Assembly (NCBI RefSeq): GCF_030815865.1
Contig: NZ_JAUSXI010000001.1
Location: 4,712,001-4,776,000, forward strand
Length of the DNA stretch: 64,000 bases
Direction of reading: 5' to 3'
Source: Arthrobacter globiformis
GTDB lineage: Bacteria > Actinomycetota > Actinomycetes > Actinomycetales > Micrococcaceae
The translations under genes were made by a program, and so were the position numbers. The notes beneath the pieces are model-generated. The model had not been told where the DNA came from. It saw only the letters and a program-made list of their open reading frames with translations, and searched no databases. Positions 24,211-33,285 of the stretch are shown here, piece after piece; positions within the stretch are counted from its first letter, which is position 1; each line of letters begins with the position of its first letter.

Positions 24211-25005
24211 ATGCGTTTAGCAGTCGCCCAGATCGTCAGCAGCGCCGACCTCATGGCCAATCTGGGGCTGGTCCGAGATTGCGCTACCCAAGCCAAAGCG
24301 GCCGGCGCCGAACTGGTGGTGTTCCCCGAGGCGGCCATGTGCGCCTTCGGTAATCCGCTGGCGGATATCGCCGAACCGCTGGACGGGCCGTGGGCCACCG
24401 CCGTACGCGCCGTTGCCAGGGATCTGGACATCGCCGTCGTCGCCGGCATGTTCACGCCTGGGGAGGGCGGACGGGTGCGGAACACCCTGCTGGTGACCGG
24501 CCCTGGCATCGACACGGCCTACGACAAGATCCACCTCTTCGACGCGTTCGGCTTTGCCGAGTCCGATTCGGTGGATGCGGGATCATCGCCGGTGACCTTC
24601 GAACTCAACGGCACCGCCATCGGCCTGGCCACCTGCTACGACGTGCGCTTCCCGGCGCTGTTCACGGCCAACGCGAGGGCCGGCGCCGCCATCAACATCG
24701 TCTGCGCGTCCTGGGGTGCCGGGGAAGGAAAGGCCGAGCAGTGGGACCTGCTGGTCCGCGCCCGGGCCGTGGACAGCACCACGTTTGTGATTGCCTGCGG
24801 GCAGGGCGATCCGGCCACCCTCGGGCTTCCATCCGCCGGCGCTGCGCCCACCGGGATCGGCCGCAGCACGGTGATTTCCCCGCTGGGTTCTCCCTTGGTG
24901 ACGCTGGGCGGCGAACCCGAACTGGCCGTGGTGGACATAGACCCGGCCATCATCCCGGACGTCCGCGGAAAGCTGCCCGTGCTGGCCAACGCCCGGAGTT
25001 TCTAG
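24211..25005 (+). CDS. Carbon-nitrogen hydrolase (nitrilase superfamily)
   Basis: A 264-residue single-domain enzyme with a complete catalytic triad: E40 in V-V-F-P-E, K106 in Y-D-K-I-H-L-F and C142 in A-T-C-Y-D-V-R-F-P. The combination with Y-D-V-R-F-P matches the omega-amidase/Nit-like amidohydrolase branch, so it probably hydrolyses a small linear amide, releasing ammonia in the cytosol. ATG 24211 lies at the first beta strand, with AGAGAGAG about 10 bases upstream. With the MHS transporter it could form an amide-utilisation unit; the substrate is unknown. Confidence 0.9.
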   Translation: MRLAVAQIVSSADLMANLGLVRDCATQAKAAGAELVVFPEAAMCAFGNPLADIAEPLDGPWATAVRAVARDLDIAVVAGMFTPGEGGRVRNTLLVTGPGIDTAYDKIHLFDAFGFAESDSVDAGSSPVTFELNGTAIGLATCYDVRFPALFTANARAGAAINIVCASWGAGEGKAEQWDLLVRARAVDSTTFVIACGQGDPATLGLPSAGAAPTGIGRSTVISPLGSPLVTLGGEPELAVVDIDPAIIPDVRGKLPVLANARSF

Positions 25006-25036
25006 ATCTGCCGGACAGTTTTCTGGGAAGTACGAC

Positions 25037-25072
25037 GGCGGGGCGGGGCCACCTTGGTGGCCATCCCCCGCC
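25037..25072. terminator. Imperfect hairpin between converging hydrolase and DUF1445 genes
   Basis: Seventeen-base arms (GGCGGGGCGGGGCCACC / GGTGGCCATCCCCCGCC) pair with a few mismatches around a 2-nt loop. It follows a TACGACGGCGGG stretch like the start of the other hairpins in the window. Confidence 0.55.
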
Positions 25073-25083
25073 TTTCGCTTTGA

Positions 25084-25881
25084 CTAATTCCCTGCCGGCA
25101 CGCGGTAGGAGCTTTCCGGAATATCCGTGATGAACATGTGCCCGGGCGCGTGGCTGATCGCGAACGCCGGCCTGGATGCCATCACCGCGCTCTGCGGTGT
25201 GACTCCGCAGGCCCAGAAAACCGGCACTTCCCCCGGCCGAATGTCCACCGGATCCCCGAAATCGGGCCGGAAAATATCGGTGATGCCCAGGTCCTCCGGC
25301 GACCCGACATGGATCGGCGCGCCGTGGACCTTGGGCACCTCCGCAGTCACGCTGATGGCGGTTTCCACCAGTTCGGCCGGCATCGGGCGCATCGAGACGA
25401 CCATGGGGCCGTGGATCCGTCCTGCCGGGGCGCACTCGACGCTGGTGCGGTACATGGGCACGTTGCGCCCCATTTCGGTGTGGCGCAACGGGATGCCCGC
25501 GCTGGCCAAGGCGGCTTCGAAGGTGAAGCTGCAGCCGATCAGCACGCCCACCATGTCCTCCCGCCAGAGCGGGGTGGCGTCGGGGACCTCGGCGGAAAGG
25601 ACGCCGTCCTCCCAAACCCGGTAGGCGGGGATGTCGGTCCGGATGTCCGAACCCGCGGCGAGGGAGCTCTCGTACTTCCCGGCCGGAATGACGTCGATGA
25701 CAGGGCAGGCCCGGGGGTTGAGCCGGCAGAATTCGAGGAACTCCTCGGCGTAGTCCGCCGTCACCGCGATGAGGTTCGCTTGCGTGTAGCCGTCGCTCCA
25801 GCCGGAGGTCGGGGTGACCAGGCCGTTGCGGAACTGCCGGCGGGCCTCGGCCGGCGCCACGAGTGCGTTCGCCTGGTTCAT
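25084..25881 (-). CDS. DUF1445/YcsI-family putative hydro-lyase (D-glutamate cyclase family)
   Basis: A 265-residue protein with the family-conserved [34 protein letters not shown] and W-A-C-G-V-T-P-Q motifs. The mammalian relative converts D-glutamate to 5-oxo-D-proline, and B. subtilis YcsI lies beside ycsF. Here it is likewise close to a LamB/YcsF-KipI-KipA operon, which supports a D-glutamate/5-oxoproline role. Start ATG 25881 overlaps the stop of the MHS transporter gene as ATGA, so the pair is one operon. Earlier in-frame starts fall inside that gene. Confidence 0.88.
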   Translation of the reverse strand: MNQANALVAPAEARRQFRNGLVTPTSGWSDGYTQANLIAVTADYAEEFLEFCRLNPRACPVIDVIPAGKYESSLAAGSDIRTDIPAYRVWEDGVLSAEVPDATPLWREDMVGVLIGCSFTFEAALASAGIPLRHTEMGRNVPMYRTSVECAPAGRIHGPMVVSMRPMPAELVETAISVTAEVPKVHGAPIHVGSPEDLGITDIFRPDFGDPVDIRPGEVPVFWACGVTPQSAVMASRPAFAISHAPGHMFITDIPESSYRVPAGN

Positions 25882-27239
25882 CGGGTGCCGCTCTCCACAA
25901 GGTCGGTGGACCCCTGCAGGTATTCCTCGTCCTCGGCGACATTGGAGTCCCGGCCGATGGCCAACCCCACGAGTGTCAGCAGGCAAGCGACACTGAGGTA
26001 GATGGCTACCGGGACCCAGCTGTGGAAGGTGCTCTGCAGCAGGGTGAACATGAACGGTGCGATGGCGCCGCCGATAATGCCTGCGAAGGTGTAGGCCAGC
26101 GAACTGCCGGTGGAGCGCAGCCGCGGCGTGAACTGCTCGACGACGAACGCGGCCTGCGGGCCGTACATGAAGGAATGGCAGAGCAGACCGAGCACGGTTC
26201 CCACCACGAGCATCACCGGGGAGCGGCCGTCGAGGACGATGAAGAACAGGTAGGCCCAGACAGCGGCAGCCACTGCCGCGATGCCGTAGACAAGGCGCCG
26301 GTTGATCCGGTCAGAGATGGCGCCCGCGAGCGGCATAGTGAACAGCTGCAGGCCGGAACCGACCAGCACCGCCACGAGCACCTGGCCGCGGTCGAAGCCC
26401 AGTTCCTGGATGCCGTACGTCAGGGTAAAGACCGTGCACAAAGCGTAGGTGACATCCGGGCCGATGCGGCTGAGCATCGCAGCAAGGAGCGGACGGCGCT
26501 GCGTGCTGAGGACTTCCCTGATCGGGGCCTTGGGCTTGTCGCCCCGGGCTTCCATGGCCTTGAAGATGGGGGTGTCCTCGAGCTTGAGGCGGATCCACAG
26601 CCCGAACGCCACCAGCAGGGCCGAGATCAGGAACGCAATGCGCCAGCCGTAGTCCAGGAAGGCCTGTTCGGACAGGGTGAGCGTGAGGACGGCGAGCGCA
26701 CCGTTGGCCATCAGGTTGCCGGCGGGCGGACCGATCTGCGCCGCCGAGGCCCAGAAGCCGCGGCGGTTGGGGTCACCGAATTCACTGGACAGCAGGACCG
26801 CGCCGCCCCACTCGCCGCCCACGCCGACGCCCTGCGCGAACCGCAGGAAAACGAGGATGGCCGGGGCCATGATGCCGATGTTGCCATAGGTAGGCAGCAG
26901 GCCGATGAGGAAGGTGGCGACGCCGATCAGCATCAGCGTGATGACCAGGATCTTCTTGCGGCCGATCTCGTCGCCGAGCCGGCCGAAAATGATGCCGCCG
27001 ACGGGCCGGGAAATGTAGCCCACCGCGTAGGTCGAGAACGCCAGCAGGGTGCCCGTCACGGGGTCCGCGGCCGGGAAGAAGATCAGCGGGAAAACGATGG
27101 CGGCCGCGGCGGAGTAGACCGCGAAGTCGTAGAACTCCAGTGCAGTCCCGGTGAGGCTGGCGGCGAACGCTTTGTACATGTCCTTACGCCCGACAGCGGG
27201 CCTGGGACCCCGGGAGGCCATTGCGGATTGATTGGCCAT
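25878..27239 (-). CDS. MHS-family MFS transporter, paralogue of the one at 22046
   Basis: About 453 residues and 12 membrane helices, with E-F-Y-D-F-A-V-Y and [13 protein letters not shown]. Long stretches are identical to the transporter at 22046-23449, including the helix-4 G-V-G-G-E-W-G-G-A motif. ATG 27239 follows GGAGGA at 6 bases; two longer starts lack this. It is in an operon with the DUF1445 hydro-lyase and has two TTGTTGAAC/GGATTGT operator elements upstream, shared with the LamB/YcsF operon. It likely imports an amino-acid-derived acid such as 5-oxoproline or D-glutamate; this is inferred from context only. Confidence 0.92.
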   Translation of the reverse strand: MANQSAMASRGPRPAVGRKDMYKAFAASLTGTALEFYDFAVYSAAAAIVFPLIFFPAADPVTGTLLAFSTYAVGYISRPVGGIIFGRLGDEIGRKKILVITLMLIGVATFLIGLLPTYGNIGIMAPAILVFLRFAQGVGVGGEWGGAVLLSSEFGDPNRRGFWASAAQIGPPAGNLMANGALAVLTLTLSEQAFLDYGWRIAFLISALLVAFGLWIRLKLEDTPIFKAMEARGDKPKAPIREVLSTQRRPLLAAMLSRIGPDVTYALCTVFTLTYGIQELGFDRGQVLVAVLVGSGLQLFTMPLAGAISDRINRRLVYGIAAVAAAVWAYLFFIVLDGRSPVMLVVGTVLGLLCHSFMYGPQAAFVVEQFTPRLRSTGSSLAYTFAGIIGGAIAPFMFTLLQSTFHSWVPVAIYLSVACLLTLVGLAIGRDSNVAEDEEYLQGSTDLVESGTR

Positions 27240-27391
27240 TTGTTCCTCCATGGAGAGTGTGGATGCCATCCGCTGTGCTACGGATGCGCTGGTGGGCCAG
27301 CCCGCCCGGGCCTGCGACGTTGACAGGCGCGGGCACTAGAGGCTGGTTGACGGCTTCCCCCGGACAGCCGCCGAAAGCGGAGCGTTCTGTT

Positions 27392-27431
27392 GGATTGTGG
27401 AAATGTAGAACAATCCAAACTTGTTGAACAA
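27392..27431. promoter_or_regulatory. Operators upstream of the MHS transporter/DUF1445 operon
   Basis: An inverted repeat GGATTGT-N11-ACAATCC (27392-27416) is followed by a perfect 11-bp palindrome TTGTTGAACAA (27421-27431). The same GGATTGTTGAA / TTGTTGAACAT elements occur at 28312-28332 before the LamB/YcsF gene. They probably bind the GntR protein encoded at 27606. Confidence 0.6.
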
Positions 27432-27484
27432 TGTACGCGACCTGGATCACACCGTCAAGGGGCAGGAAGGGCTGCACCACTCAT

Positions 27485-27507
27485 GCGCGAACGGACACCT
27501 GCGGCCC
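27485..27507. repeat. Family B repeat, half copy
   Basis: GCGCGAACGGACACCTGCGG and following bases match the left arm of the complete copy that begins 30 bases later, without a matching right arm. Confidence 0.6.
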
Positions 27508-27514
27508 TTGTTAA

Positions 27515-27580
27515 AGCGCGAACGGACACTTGAGGCCCCTGGGAAGTGTTTCCCTGGGGCCTCAAGTGTTCGTTCGCGCT
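27515..27580. repeat. Family B palindromic repeat (complete copy 1)
   Basis: A 66-base near-perfect palindrome: 31-base arms starting AGCGCGAACGGACACTTGAG and ending with its complement, two mismatches, and a short loop. It lies 25 bp after the stop of the minus-strand GntR gene, where it could act as a terminator. The other complete copy is at 32751. The remaining parts of 27240-27605 hold only the operators described and no gene. Confidence 0.8.
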
Positions 27581-27605
27581 GTATGAGCCCAGTGGGACGC
27601 GTCAG

Positions 27606-28280
27606 CTAGGACGCGTGGACAGCGGTCTGGTGCTCTTCGGACCTGGCGAGGTAGGAGAGGAGGCGCTCGGCTGCGAGGTCATTATCCCCGGCTTCGAGGG
27701 CCCTGCAGATCTGGTCATTGTCCGCGAGGTAGTCCTGGTAGAAACCGCCGTCAATGGAGGCCTTGTGGAAGAACAGCCGCATCTCGGCCAGCACCTGCGA
27801 CATGATGACATTCAGGCGTTCACTGCCGGCCAATGCCACCAGTGCACCATGGAAATGCGCGTTCGCGCTGCCCAGCCCCTCGCTGTCGCCGGCCTCGGCG
27901 GCGCGCTTCCCTTCCTCCACGGCCGCGCGGACGGCGGCGATGCTTTCGGCACTTCCGCCACCGCGGACCGCGCTGACTTCAATGGCGCGCCGGACGGCGT
28001 AAACGTCATGGATGTCGCTGACCTCGAGGCTGGCAACAAAGACCCCACGGTTGGGCTGGCGGACCACCAGGCGCTCGCTGGCGAGCTCGGCAAACGCCTC
28101 CCGCACGGTGTTGCGTGAGACCCCGAGCTCCTCGGAGAGTGCTTCTTCCTTCAGCTTCGTCCCGGGAAGAAGCGCACCTTCCGCAATTTGGAGCCGCAGC
28201 TCACTCGCAACGCGGGTGGCCACCGCGGGCACGGCGACGCGCAGCCGGGATACGCCTGGACTCGGATTGACTGTGGCCAT
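27606..28280 (-). CDS. GntR-family transcriptional regulator with FCD domain
   Basis: A 224-residue protein. A winged helix-turn-helix at ~25-85 contains L-S-E-E-L-G-V-S-R-N-T-V-R-E-A-F, and an FCD domain at ~95-215 has A-H-F-H and late H/N positions for ligand binding. It is divergent from the LamB/YcsF-KipI/KipA-biotin carboxylase operon, with a 104-bp spacer containing TTGTTGAAC elements. The same elements precede the MHS transporter/DUF1445 operon. It is therefore the likely local regulator of both operons, sensing an organic acid. Confidence 0.92.
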   Translation of the reverse strand: MATVNPSPGVSRLRVAVPAVATRVASELRLQIAEGALLPGTKLKEEALSEELGVSRNTVREAFAELASERLVVRQPNRGVFVASLEVSDIHDVYAVRRAIEVSAVRGGGSAESIAAVRAAVEEGKRAAEAGDSEGLGSANAHFHGALVALAGSERLNVIMSQVLAEMRLFFHKASIDGGFYQDYLADNDQICRALEAGDNDLAAERLLSYLARSEEHQTAVHAS

Positions 28281-28311
28281 ACACCGAATTTACACGAACC
28301 AACCACAAAGG

Positions 28312-28332
28312 GATTGTTGAATTGTTGAACAT
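28312..28332. promoter_or_regulatory. Operator in the GntR-LamB/YcsF divergent region
   Basis: Two overlapping elements, GGATTGTTGAA and TTGTTGAACAT, are arranged in tandem 8 bp apart, about 55-70 bp before the LamB/YcsF start. They match the palindrome upstream of the transporter operon. Confidence 0.6.
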
Positions 28333-28384
28333 TTTCGCCGAAGGGTGCATCCTTGTGTAAGGACGAGTTGAGATGAGGGTCACA

Positions 28385-29143
28385 ATGCACGCAATTGATT
28401 TGAACAGTGACGTCGGTGAATCCTTCGGGCGATGGAGCCTGGGAGACGATGCAGCAATGATGGCCTCGGTGTCGAGCGCCAACGTCGCCTGCGGATTCCA
28501 CGCCGGGGACCCCAGCGTCATCCGGGCAACCTGCGAGGCCGCGGCCACGGCCGGCGTGGTGGTCGGCGCCCACGTGGGCTACCGCGATCTGGCCGGATTC
28601 GGCCGCCGCTACATGGAGGTCGACCCGCGCGAATTGGCCGACGACGTCGTCTACCAGATTGGCGCGCTGCAAGCATTGGCAGCGACGGCCGGCACCCGGG
28701 TCTGCTACGTGAAGCCGCATGGCGGCCTGTACAACGCGATCGTCCACAACACCGCGCAGGCAGGCGCCGTGGTGGACGCAGTGAAGGCGGTGGATCCCGA
28801 TCTGCCCATCCTTGGCCTGCCCGGATCCGAGGTGCTGCGGCTCGCGGAGGCAGCGGGGCTCCGCGCCGTCTCCGAGGCGTTCGCGGACCGTGCCTACAAC
28901 CCCGACGGCACGCTGACCTCCCGCTCCCTGCCGGGTTCCGTCCTGGAGGACCCGGAGGCGGTTGCCGCCCGCGTCCTGCGGATGACCACCGGGGAGGCCA
29001 TCACCGCGATCGATGGCTCGGACCTGTTGATCAATGCGGAATCGGTGTGCGTCCACGGGGATTCACCTGGCGCGGTGGCCATGGCCGTGGCCGTGAAGCG
29101 CGCGCTCGACGCCGCCGGCATCAACATCAAGGCGTTCGCCTAG
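28385..29143 (+). CDS. pxpA: LamB/YcsF family, 5-oxoprolinase subunit A
   Basis: About 252 residues with the family signature [12 protein letters not shown], then [25 protein letters not shown] and E-A-F-A-D-R-A-Y. This is the complete fold of PxpA, which with PxpB and PxpC hydrolyses 5-oxoproline to glutamate with ATP in bacteria. ATG 28385 has GAGGG 6 bases upstream; an ATG at 28373 is also possible. It is the first gene of an operon with fused KipI-KipA and BC-BCCP, the next gene starting 1 base after its stop. Confidence 0.9.
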   Translation: MHAIDLNSDVGESFGRWSLGDDAAMMASVSSANVACGFHAGDPSVIRATCEAAATAGVVVGAHVGYRDLAGFGRRYMEVDPRELADDVVYQIGALQALAATAGTRVCYVKPHGGLYNAIVHNTAQAGAVVDAVKAVDPDLPILGLPGSEVLRLAEAAGLRAVSEAFADRAYNPDGTLTSRSLPGSVLEDPEAVAARVLRMTTGEAITAIDGSDLLINAESVCVHGDSPGAVAMAVAVKRALDAAGINIKAFA

Positions 29144-29144
29144 C

Positions 29145-30956
29145 ATGAAACGACGGATTCAGGACCCGATGGCAAACACTGTTGACATGCCCTTATCAGG
29201 CCAGCCCGTACGGGACTCGCCACCAAACACTCCGCCTTCGAGTGCCGCCCGCCCCGGCAGGGTCCGCGCGGTGCGGCCGGTGGGAACGCGCACCATCCTC
29301 GCCGAGGTTTCCGGAACGCAGGATGTCCTGGCCCTGCAGGCCGCGCTCCTTGAGGCTCCGTTTCCGGGCCAGCAGGATGTCCTGGCCGCCGCCGAGACCG
29401 TCATGGTCAGGGCCGAATCCCCCGCGGCCGCACGGCGCATCGGGCAGGCCCTCCTGGAGCTGGACCTCACGGCACCGGCGGAGCAGGCCGGCGGTCTGGT
29501 GGTCATTGACACCGTGTACGACGGCGAGGATCTCGCCGAGGTGGGGAAGCTGACTGGCCTCGGTGCCGACGGCGTGATTGCAGCCCACACGGACCAGGTC
29601 TGGACCGTTGCCTTCGCGGGCTTCGCACCGGGCTTTGGGTACATGGTGGGCCAGAACCAGGCGCTGGAGGTTCCGCGCCGCAGTTCCCCGCGCACGGCGG
29701 TCCCGGCGGGATCGGTGGCGCTGGCCGGCAACTACTCGGCCGTCTACCCGCGCAAGTCGCCGGGAGGCTGGCAGCTTATCGGACGCACCGGAGCCAAAAT
29801 GTGGGACCTCGACCGCCCCGAACCCGCCCTGGCCAGCCCCGGGCACCGGGTCCAGTTCCGCGCCGTCCGCGACGTGGTCCAGCTGGCAACGGAAGGATCA
29901 GGCGCAGCTGAAGCGGACAGCCAACAGACAGACAGCCTGCAGAAAGTCCCGCAAACCACCTCCGGGCTTCGTGTCCTGTCGCCCGGGATCCACAGCCTAA
30001 TCCAGGACCTTGGCCGGCAGGGGCATTCAGCCCTTGGCGTCTCCGCCGCTGGTGCGCTGGACCGGGCCTCGCTCCGCAGGGCTAACCGCCTCGTCGGGAA
30101 CGCTCCGTCGGCCGCCGCCATCGAGACCGTCTCTGGCGGACTCAGGCTCCAGGCCATCGGGGACCAGGTCCTGGCCGTTGCGGGGGCGCCGTCGGCACTC
30201 ACTGTCGTGACGCCGTCGGCCTCCCCCAGCGAAACGGAAACCGGCGGCCCCCAGGACGGCGAAGCACAAAACACTGCAGGGGCGCGCCAGCGCACCGTCC
30301 CGGTGGCCGCGCCGTTCGCCCTCCTCGACGGCGAAATCCTCACCATCGGTGCCCCCGACGCCGGCTTCCGCAGCTATGTAGCTGTCCGTGGCGGCATCGA
30401 TGCCCCGCCAGTGCTGGGCAGCCGCTCCACGGACACTATGTCCGGGATAGGACCGAAGCCGCTGGCGGCCGGCCAGCTGCTGCCATCCGGCGGCGCGGCC
30501 GAGTCCGGCGTCGTGGGCAGCCCGGAAATTCAGCCCGACTATCCGAGCGGCGGGGTCACCGTGCTGGACATCGTCCCGGGCCCGCGCGCGGACTGGTTCG
30601 ACCGGGCCGCCCTGGATTCACTGTGCGCGCAGGACTGGACGGTCAAGCCTGAGTCCAACCGCGTGGGCATGAGGCTGCAGGGAACACCCCTGGAGCGGAG
30701 CCGCGCCGGTGAGCTTCCCAGCGAAGGAACGGTGGCCGGCGCCATCCAGATGCCGCCCGAAGGCCTGCCCGTGCTCTTCCTCGCCGACCATCCCATCACC
30801 GGCGGGTACCCGGTGATCGGCGTGGTGGTGGACCACCAGCTCGACCTGGCCGCCCAGGTCCCGATCGGCGGCAGCATCCGCTTCCGCATCGCCCCCGAAA
30901 CTGCAGCCCCCGCCGGCACCTCCGAAGAAACTCCAGAGAGAAGAGCGAGTAACTGA
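29145..30956 (+). CDS. pxpBC: Fused KipI-KipA protein (5-oxoprolinase subunits B and C; urea-carboxylase CT-like)
   Basis: A 603-residue protein. Residues ~40-240 are the KipI/allophanate-hydrolase subunit 1 domain ([12 protein letters not shown]-x-x-P-R-T-x-V-P-A-G-S-V-A, and Y-P-x-x-S-P-G-G-W). A polar linker (~240-275) leads to the KipA/subunit 2 domain (~275-590) with [12 protein letters not shown]-x-N-R-L-V-G-N, and late E-G-x-x-x-G-A-I-Q and D-H-x-x-T-G-G-Y-P. These two domains together form the carboxyltransferase region of urea carboxylase and also PxpBC. The gene is tightly coupled to the LamB/YcsF gene and overlaps the biotin carboxylase start by one base (TGATG). Confidence 0.9.
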   Translation: MKRRIQDPMANTVDMPLSGQPVRDSPPNTPPSSAARPGRVRAVRPVGTRTILAEVSGTQDVLALQAALLEAPFPGQQDVLAAAETVMVRAESPAAARRIGQALLELDLTAPAEQAGGLVVIDTVYDGEDLAEVGKLTGLGADGVIAAHTDQVWTVAFAGFAPGFGYMVGQNQALEVPRRSSPRTAVPAGSVALAGNYSAVYPRKSPGGWQLIGRTGAKMWDLDRPEPALASPGHRVQFRAVRDVVQLATEGSGAAEADSQQTDSLQKVPQTTSGLRVLSPGIHSLIQDLGRQGHSALGVSAAGALDRASLRRANRLVGNAPSAAAIETVSGGLRLQAIGDQVLAVAGAPSALTVVTPSASPSETETGGPQDGEAQNTAGARQRTVPVAAPFALLDGEILTIGAPDAGFRSYVAVRGGIDAPPVLGSRSTDTMSGIGPKPLAAGQLLPSGGAAESGVVGSPEIQPDYPSGGVTVLDIVPGPRADWFDRAALDSLCAQDWTVKPESNRVGMRLQGTPLERSRAGELPSEGTVAGAIQMPPEGLPVLFLADHPITGGYPVIGVVVDHQLDLAAQVPIGGSIRFRIAPETAAPAGTSEETPERRASN

Positions 30957-32728
30957 TGCACAAGGTCCTCATTGCCAACCGCGGTGAAATCGCAGTCCGC
31001 ATCGCCCGAGCCTGCGACGACGCACAGCTGGCCTCCGTGGCTGTGTATGCAGACATCGACGCGGACGCCATGCACGTCGCCGCAGCGGACGAGGCGTTCA
31101 GCCTTGGCGGCAACTCCCCGGCGGACACCTACCTGAACATCGAGAAGCTCCTCGGCGCCGCAGCCGCGTCCGGGGCGGATGCTGTCCATCCCGGGTACGG
31201 CTTCCTGTCCGAGAACGCGGATTTTGCCCAGGCAGTACTGGATGCCGGACTCGCGTGGATCGGGCCGTCACCGGCGGCGATCCGCCAGCTCGGCAACAAG
31301 ATCACGGCGCGCGAGATCGCCGTCCGCGCGGGTGCGCCGCTCGTGGCGGGCAGCGATGGTCCGGTGGAATCCGCCGCCGAGGCCCGCGCCTTCGCGGCGG
31401 AGCATGGGCTCCCCATTGCCATCAAGGCCGCGTTCGGCGGCGGCGGGCGCGGCCTGAAGGTGGTCCGGAACATGGAGGAGGTGGAGGAGGCCTTCGACTC
31501 CGCTGTTCGCGAGGCGGTGGCCGCATTCGGCCGCGGCGAATGCTTCGTGGAGCGCTACTTGGACCGGCCGCGCCACGTCGAAGCGCAGGTGCTGGCCGAT
31601 ACGCACGGCAACGTCATCGTCGTCGGAACCCGGGACTGTTCCCTCCAGCGCCGCCACCAGAAGCTGGTGGAGGAGGCCCCGGCGCCGTTCCTCAACGATG
31701 GGCAGCGGGCCCAGATTTACGACGCCGCCAGGGCAGTTTGCCGGGAAGCCGGCTACTCCGGTGCCGGCACGGTGGAGTTCCTGGTCGCCGCCGACGGCAC
31801 CGTCGCCTTCCTCGAGGTGAACACGCGGCTGCAGGTGGAACACCCCATCACCGAGGAAACCACCGGGATCGACCTGGTCCAGGAACAATTCCGGATCGCC
31901 GCCGGTCAGCGCTTGCGCATCACCGAGGACCCCGCCCCGCGGGGCCACGCGTTTGAATTCAGGATCAACGCCGAAGACGTGGGGCGCGGCTTCCTGCCCT
32001 CCCCCGGCACCATCACCGAGTTCACGGCACCCACCGGCCCCGGCATCCGGCTGGACACCGGAGTCCGCTCCGGCTCCTTCGTGGCACCGCAGTTCGACTC
32101 CCTGCTGGCCAAGCTGATCGTCACCGGAGCGGACCGCCAGCAGGCCCTGCGGCGTGCCCGCCGCGCCCTTGCCGAGATCAGCATCGGCGGAGTGGCCACG
32201 GTCCTGCCGTTCCACCGCGCGGTGGTGGAGGCGCAGGACTTCACTTCGGAAACCGGCCTGGACGTCCACACCCGGTGGATCGAGACGGACTTCGCCGACC
32301 AGATCCCGGCCGATCCTGATTTCAGTCCCACCGGTCCCGAAGGCCGCCGGCGCACCATCACCGTGGACCTGGACGGCCGCCGGCTCGCCGTCGGGCTCCC
32401 CGCTGACCTGCTGGATGGCTGGGCCCGCTCAGGCCAGGCACTTCCCGGCGGACTGGGGTCCGCCGTTGGCCCGTCCGACGGTGAATCCCCCGACGGCGGG
32501 TCCGGCGCCTCCCACCCCGCAGAACTCCGCGCCGCCATGAGCGGCACCGTGGTGAAGTGGCTCGTGGAACCTGGTGCCGACGTGACCGCCGGCGATCCGG
32601 TGGTGGTCCTGGAGGCGATGAAGATGGAGACCAGCGTTCCCGCCCACCGCGGCGGCGTCCTGTCCGGCGTCGCGGCCGGGGCCGGCGAAGTGGTTACCGC
32701 CGGTTCGGTCCTGGCGCTCATCGGCTAA
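30956..32728 (+). CDS. Biotin carboxylase fused to biotin carboxyl carrier domain
   Basis: A 590-residue protein. Residues ~1-450 are a biotin carboxylase: N-R-G-E-I-A at the N-terminus, ATP-grasp glycine-rich G-G-G-G-R-G, catalytic [10 protein letters not shown] and R-D-C-S-x-Q-R-R. A variable linker follows, then a BCCP domain (~515-590) with E-A-M-K-M-E and the biotinylated lysine at K556. No canonical AccD/AccA carboxyltransferase is in this operon. Its immediate neighbour KipI-KipA is the carboxyltransferase part of urea carboxylase, so together they have all urea-carboxylase-type domains in two chains. A palindromic repeat 22 bp after the stop probably ends the operon. Confidence 0.92.
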   Translation: MHKVLIANRGEIAVRIARACDDAQLASVAVYADIDADAMHVAAADEAFSLGGNSPADTYLNIEKLLGAAAASGADAVHPGYGFLSENADFAQAVLDAGLAWIGPSPAAIRQLGNKITAREIAVRAGAPLVAGSDGPVESAAEARAFAAEHGLPIAIKAAFGGGGRGLKVVRNMEEVEEAFDSAVREAVAAFGRGECFVERYLDRPRHVEAQVLADTHGNVIVVGTRDCSLQRRHQKLVEEAPAPFLNDGQRAQIYDAARAVCREAGYSGAGTVEFLVAADGTVAFLEVNTRLQVEHPITEETTGIDLVQEQFRIAAGQRLRITEDPAPRGHAFEFRINAEDVGRGFLPSPGTITEFTAPTGPGIRLDTGVRSGSFVAPQFDSLLAKLIVTGADRQQALRRARRALAEISIGGVATVLPFHRAVVEAQDFTSETGLDVHTRWIETDFADQIPADPDFSPTGPEGRRRTITVDLDGRRLAVGLPADLLDGWARSGQALPGGLGSAVGPSDGESPDGGSGASHPAELRAAMSGTVVKWLVEPGADVTAGDPVVVLEAMKMETSVPAHRGGVLSGVAAGAGEVVTAGSVLALIG

Positions 32729-32750
32729 CCCGGCCGCCAGCACCACCTTT

Positions 32751-32814
32751 GCGCGAACGGACACTTGGGGCCTTTGGGAAGCGCTTCCTAAGGGCCTCAA
32801 GTGTCCGTTCGCGC
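32751..32814. repeat. Family B palindromic repeat (complete copy 2)
   Basis: Starts GCGCGAACGGACACTTGGGG and ends with the near complement; the centre is GGGAAGCGCTTCC. It is the same element as 27515-27580. It lies just after the biotin carboxylase stop, so copies B bound both ends of the GntR-Pxp-carboxylase segment. Between 32815 and 33080 nothing else convincing is seen. Confidence 0.8.
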
Positions 32815-33080
32815 TGGAGGGGTGTGTGGCAAACCTCACCCGCCATTTGGGGCCGAATCGTTTGAAAAGCCTTCCCGCGCCTGTGCATCATGGAATGGAA
32901 CCACGAAGGAATGCGCTTTTCTGCAAGTGGTTCAGAAGTTCAAACACAACAAAATCCTGGTGGACGCAATGAGGCCAAACCGGTGAGCTCGTCGAGCTGC
33001 CTAAGGCCTCCGAGCGTTCCTGGGCTGCCCTGTTCCGCGGCATCGCATTGGCGCCATGCCCAGACACGAAAGCACTGAAA

Positions 33081-33263
33081 ATGACCTTTGAGACCGCCGA
33101 ATCAATGACGATCAAGATCTGGGACCGTTCTGCAGTGAACCACACACTGGAGACGCTGGTGCACGATTTTTCGAGCCGGGCCAACGCAAAGAAGAGTGAC
33201 GTTGCGGTCACCCTCAGCGGCCCGAACACCTTTACGCTCAGCCTGAACACCGCTGCCCTCTAG
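33081..33263 (+). CDS. Small hypothetical protein (60 aa)
   Basis: The frame starts at ATG 33081 (M-T-F-E-T-A-E-S-M-T-I-K-I-W) and ends 23 bp before a perfect terminator palindrome. The product is mixed alpha/beta with a T-L-S-G-P-N-T-F-T-L-S-L-N-T strand pair near its end, no cysteine and no membrane segment. A longer frame from 33048 is open but the shorter start looks more natural. The ribosome site is weak. The terminator supports that something is transcribed here. Confidence 0.55.
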   Translation: MTFETAESMTIKIWDRSAVNHTLETLVHDFSSRANAKKSDVAVTLSGPNTFTLSLNTAAL

Positions 33264-33285
33264 GCAGCACATAGCAGGCAGCACA

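Noticed and set aside
30956..32728. Acetyl/propionyl-CoA carboxylase alpha subunit of a standard acyl-CoA carboxylase
   Set aside because: The domain order alone would allow it, but the gene is translationally coupled to KipI-KipA and LamB/YcsF and lacks an AccD-type partner in its operon, so a dedicated role in that module is preferred.
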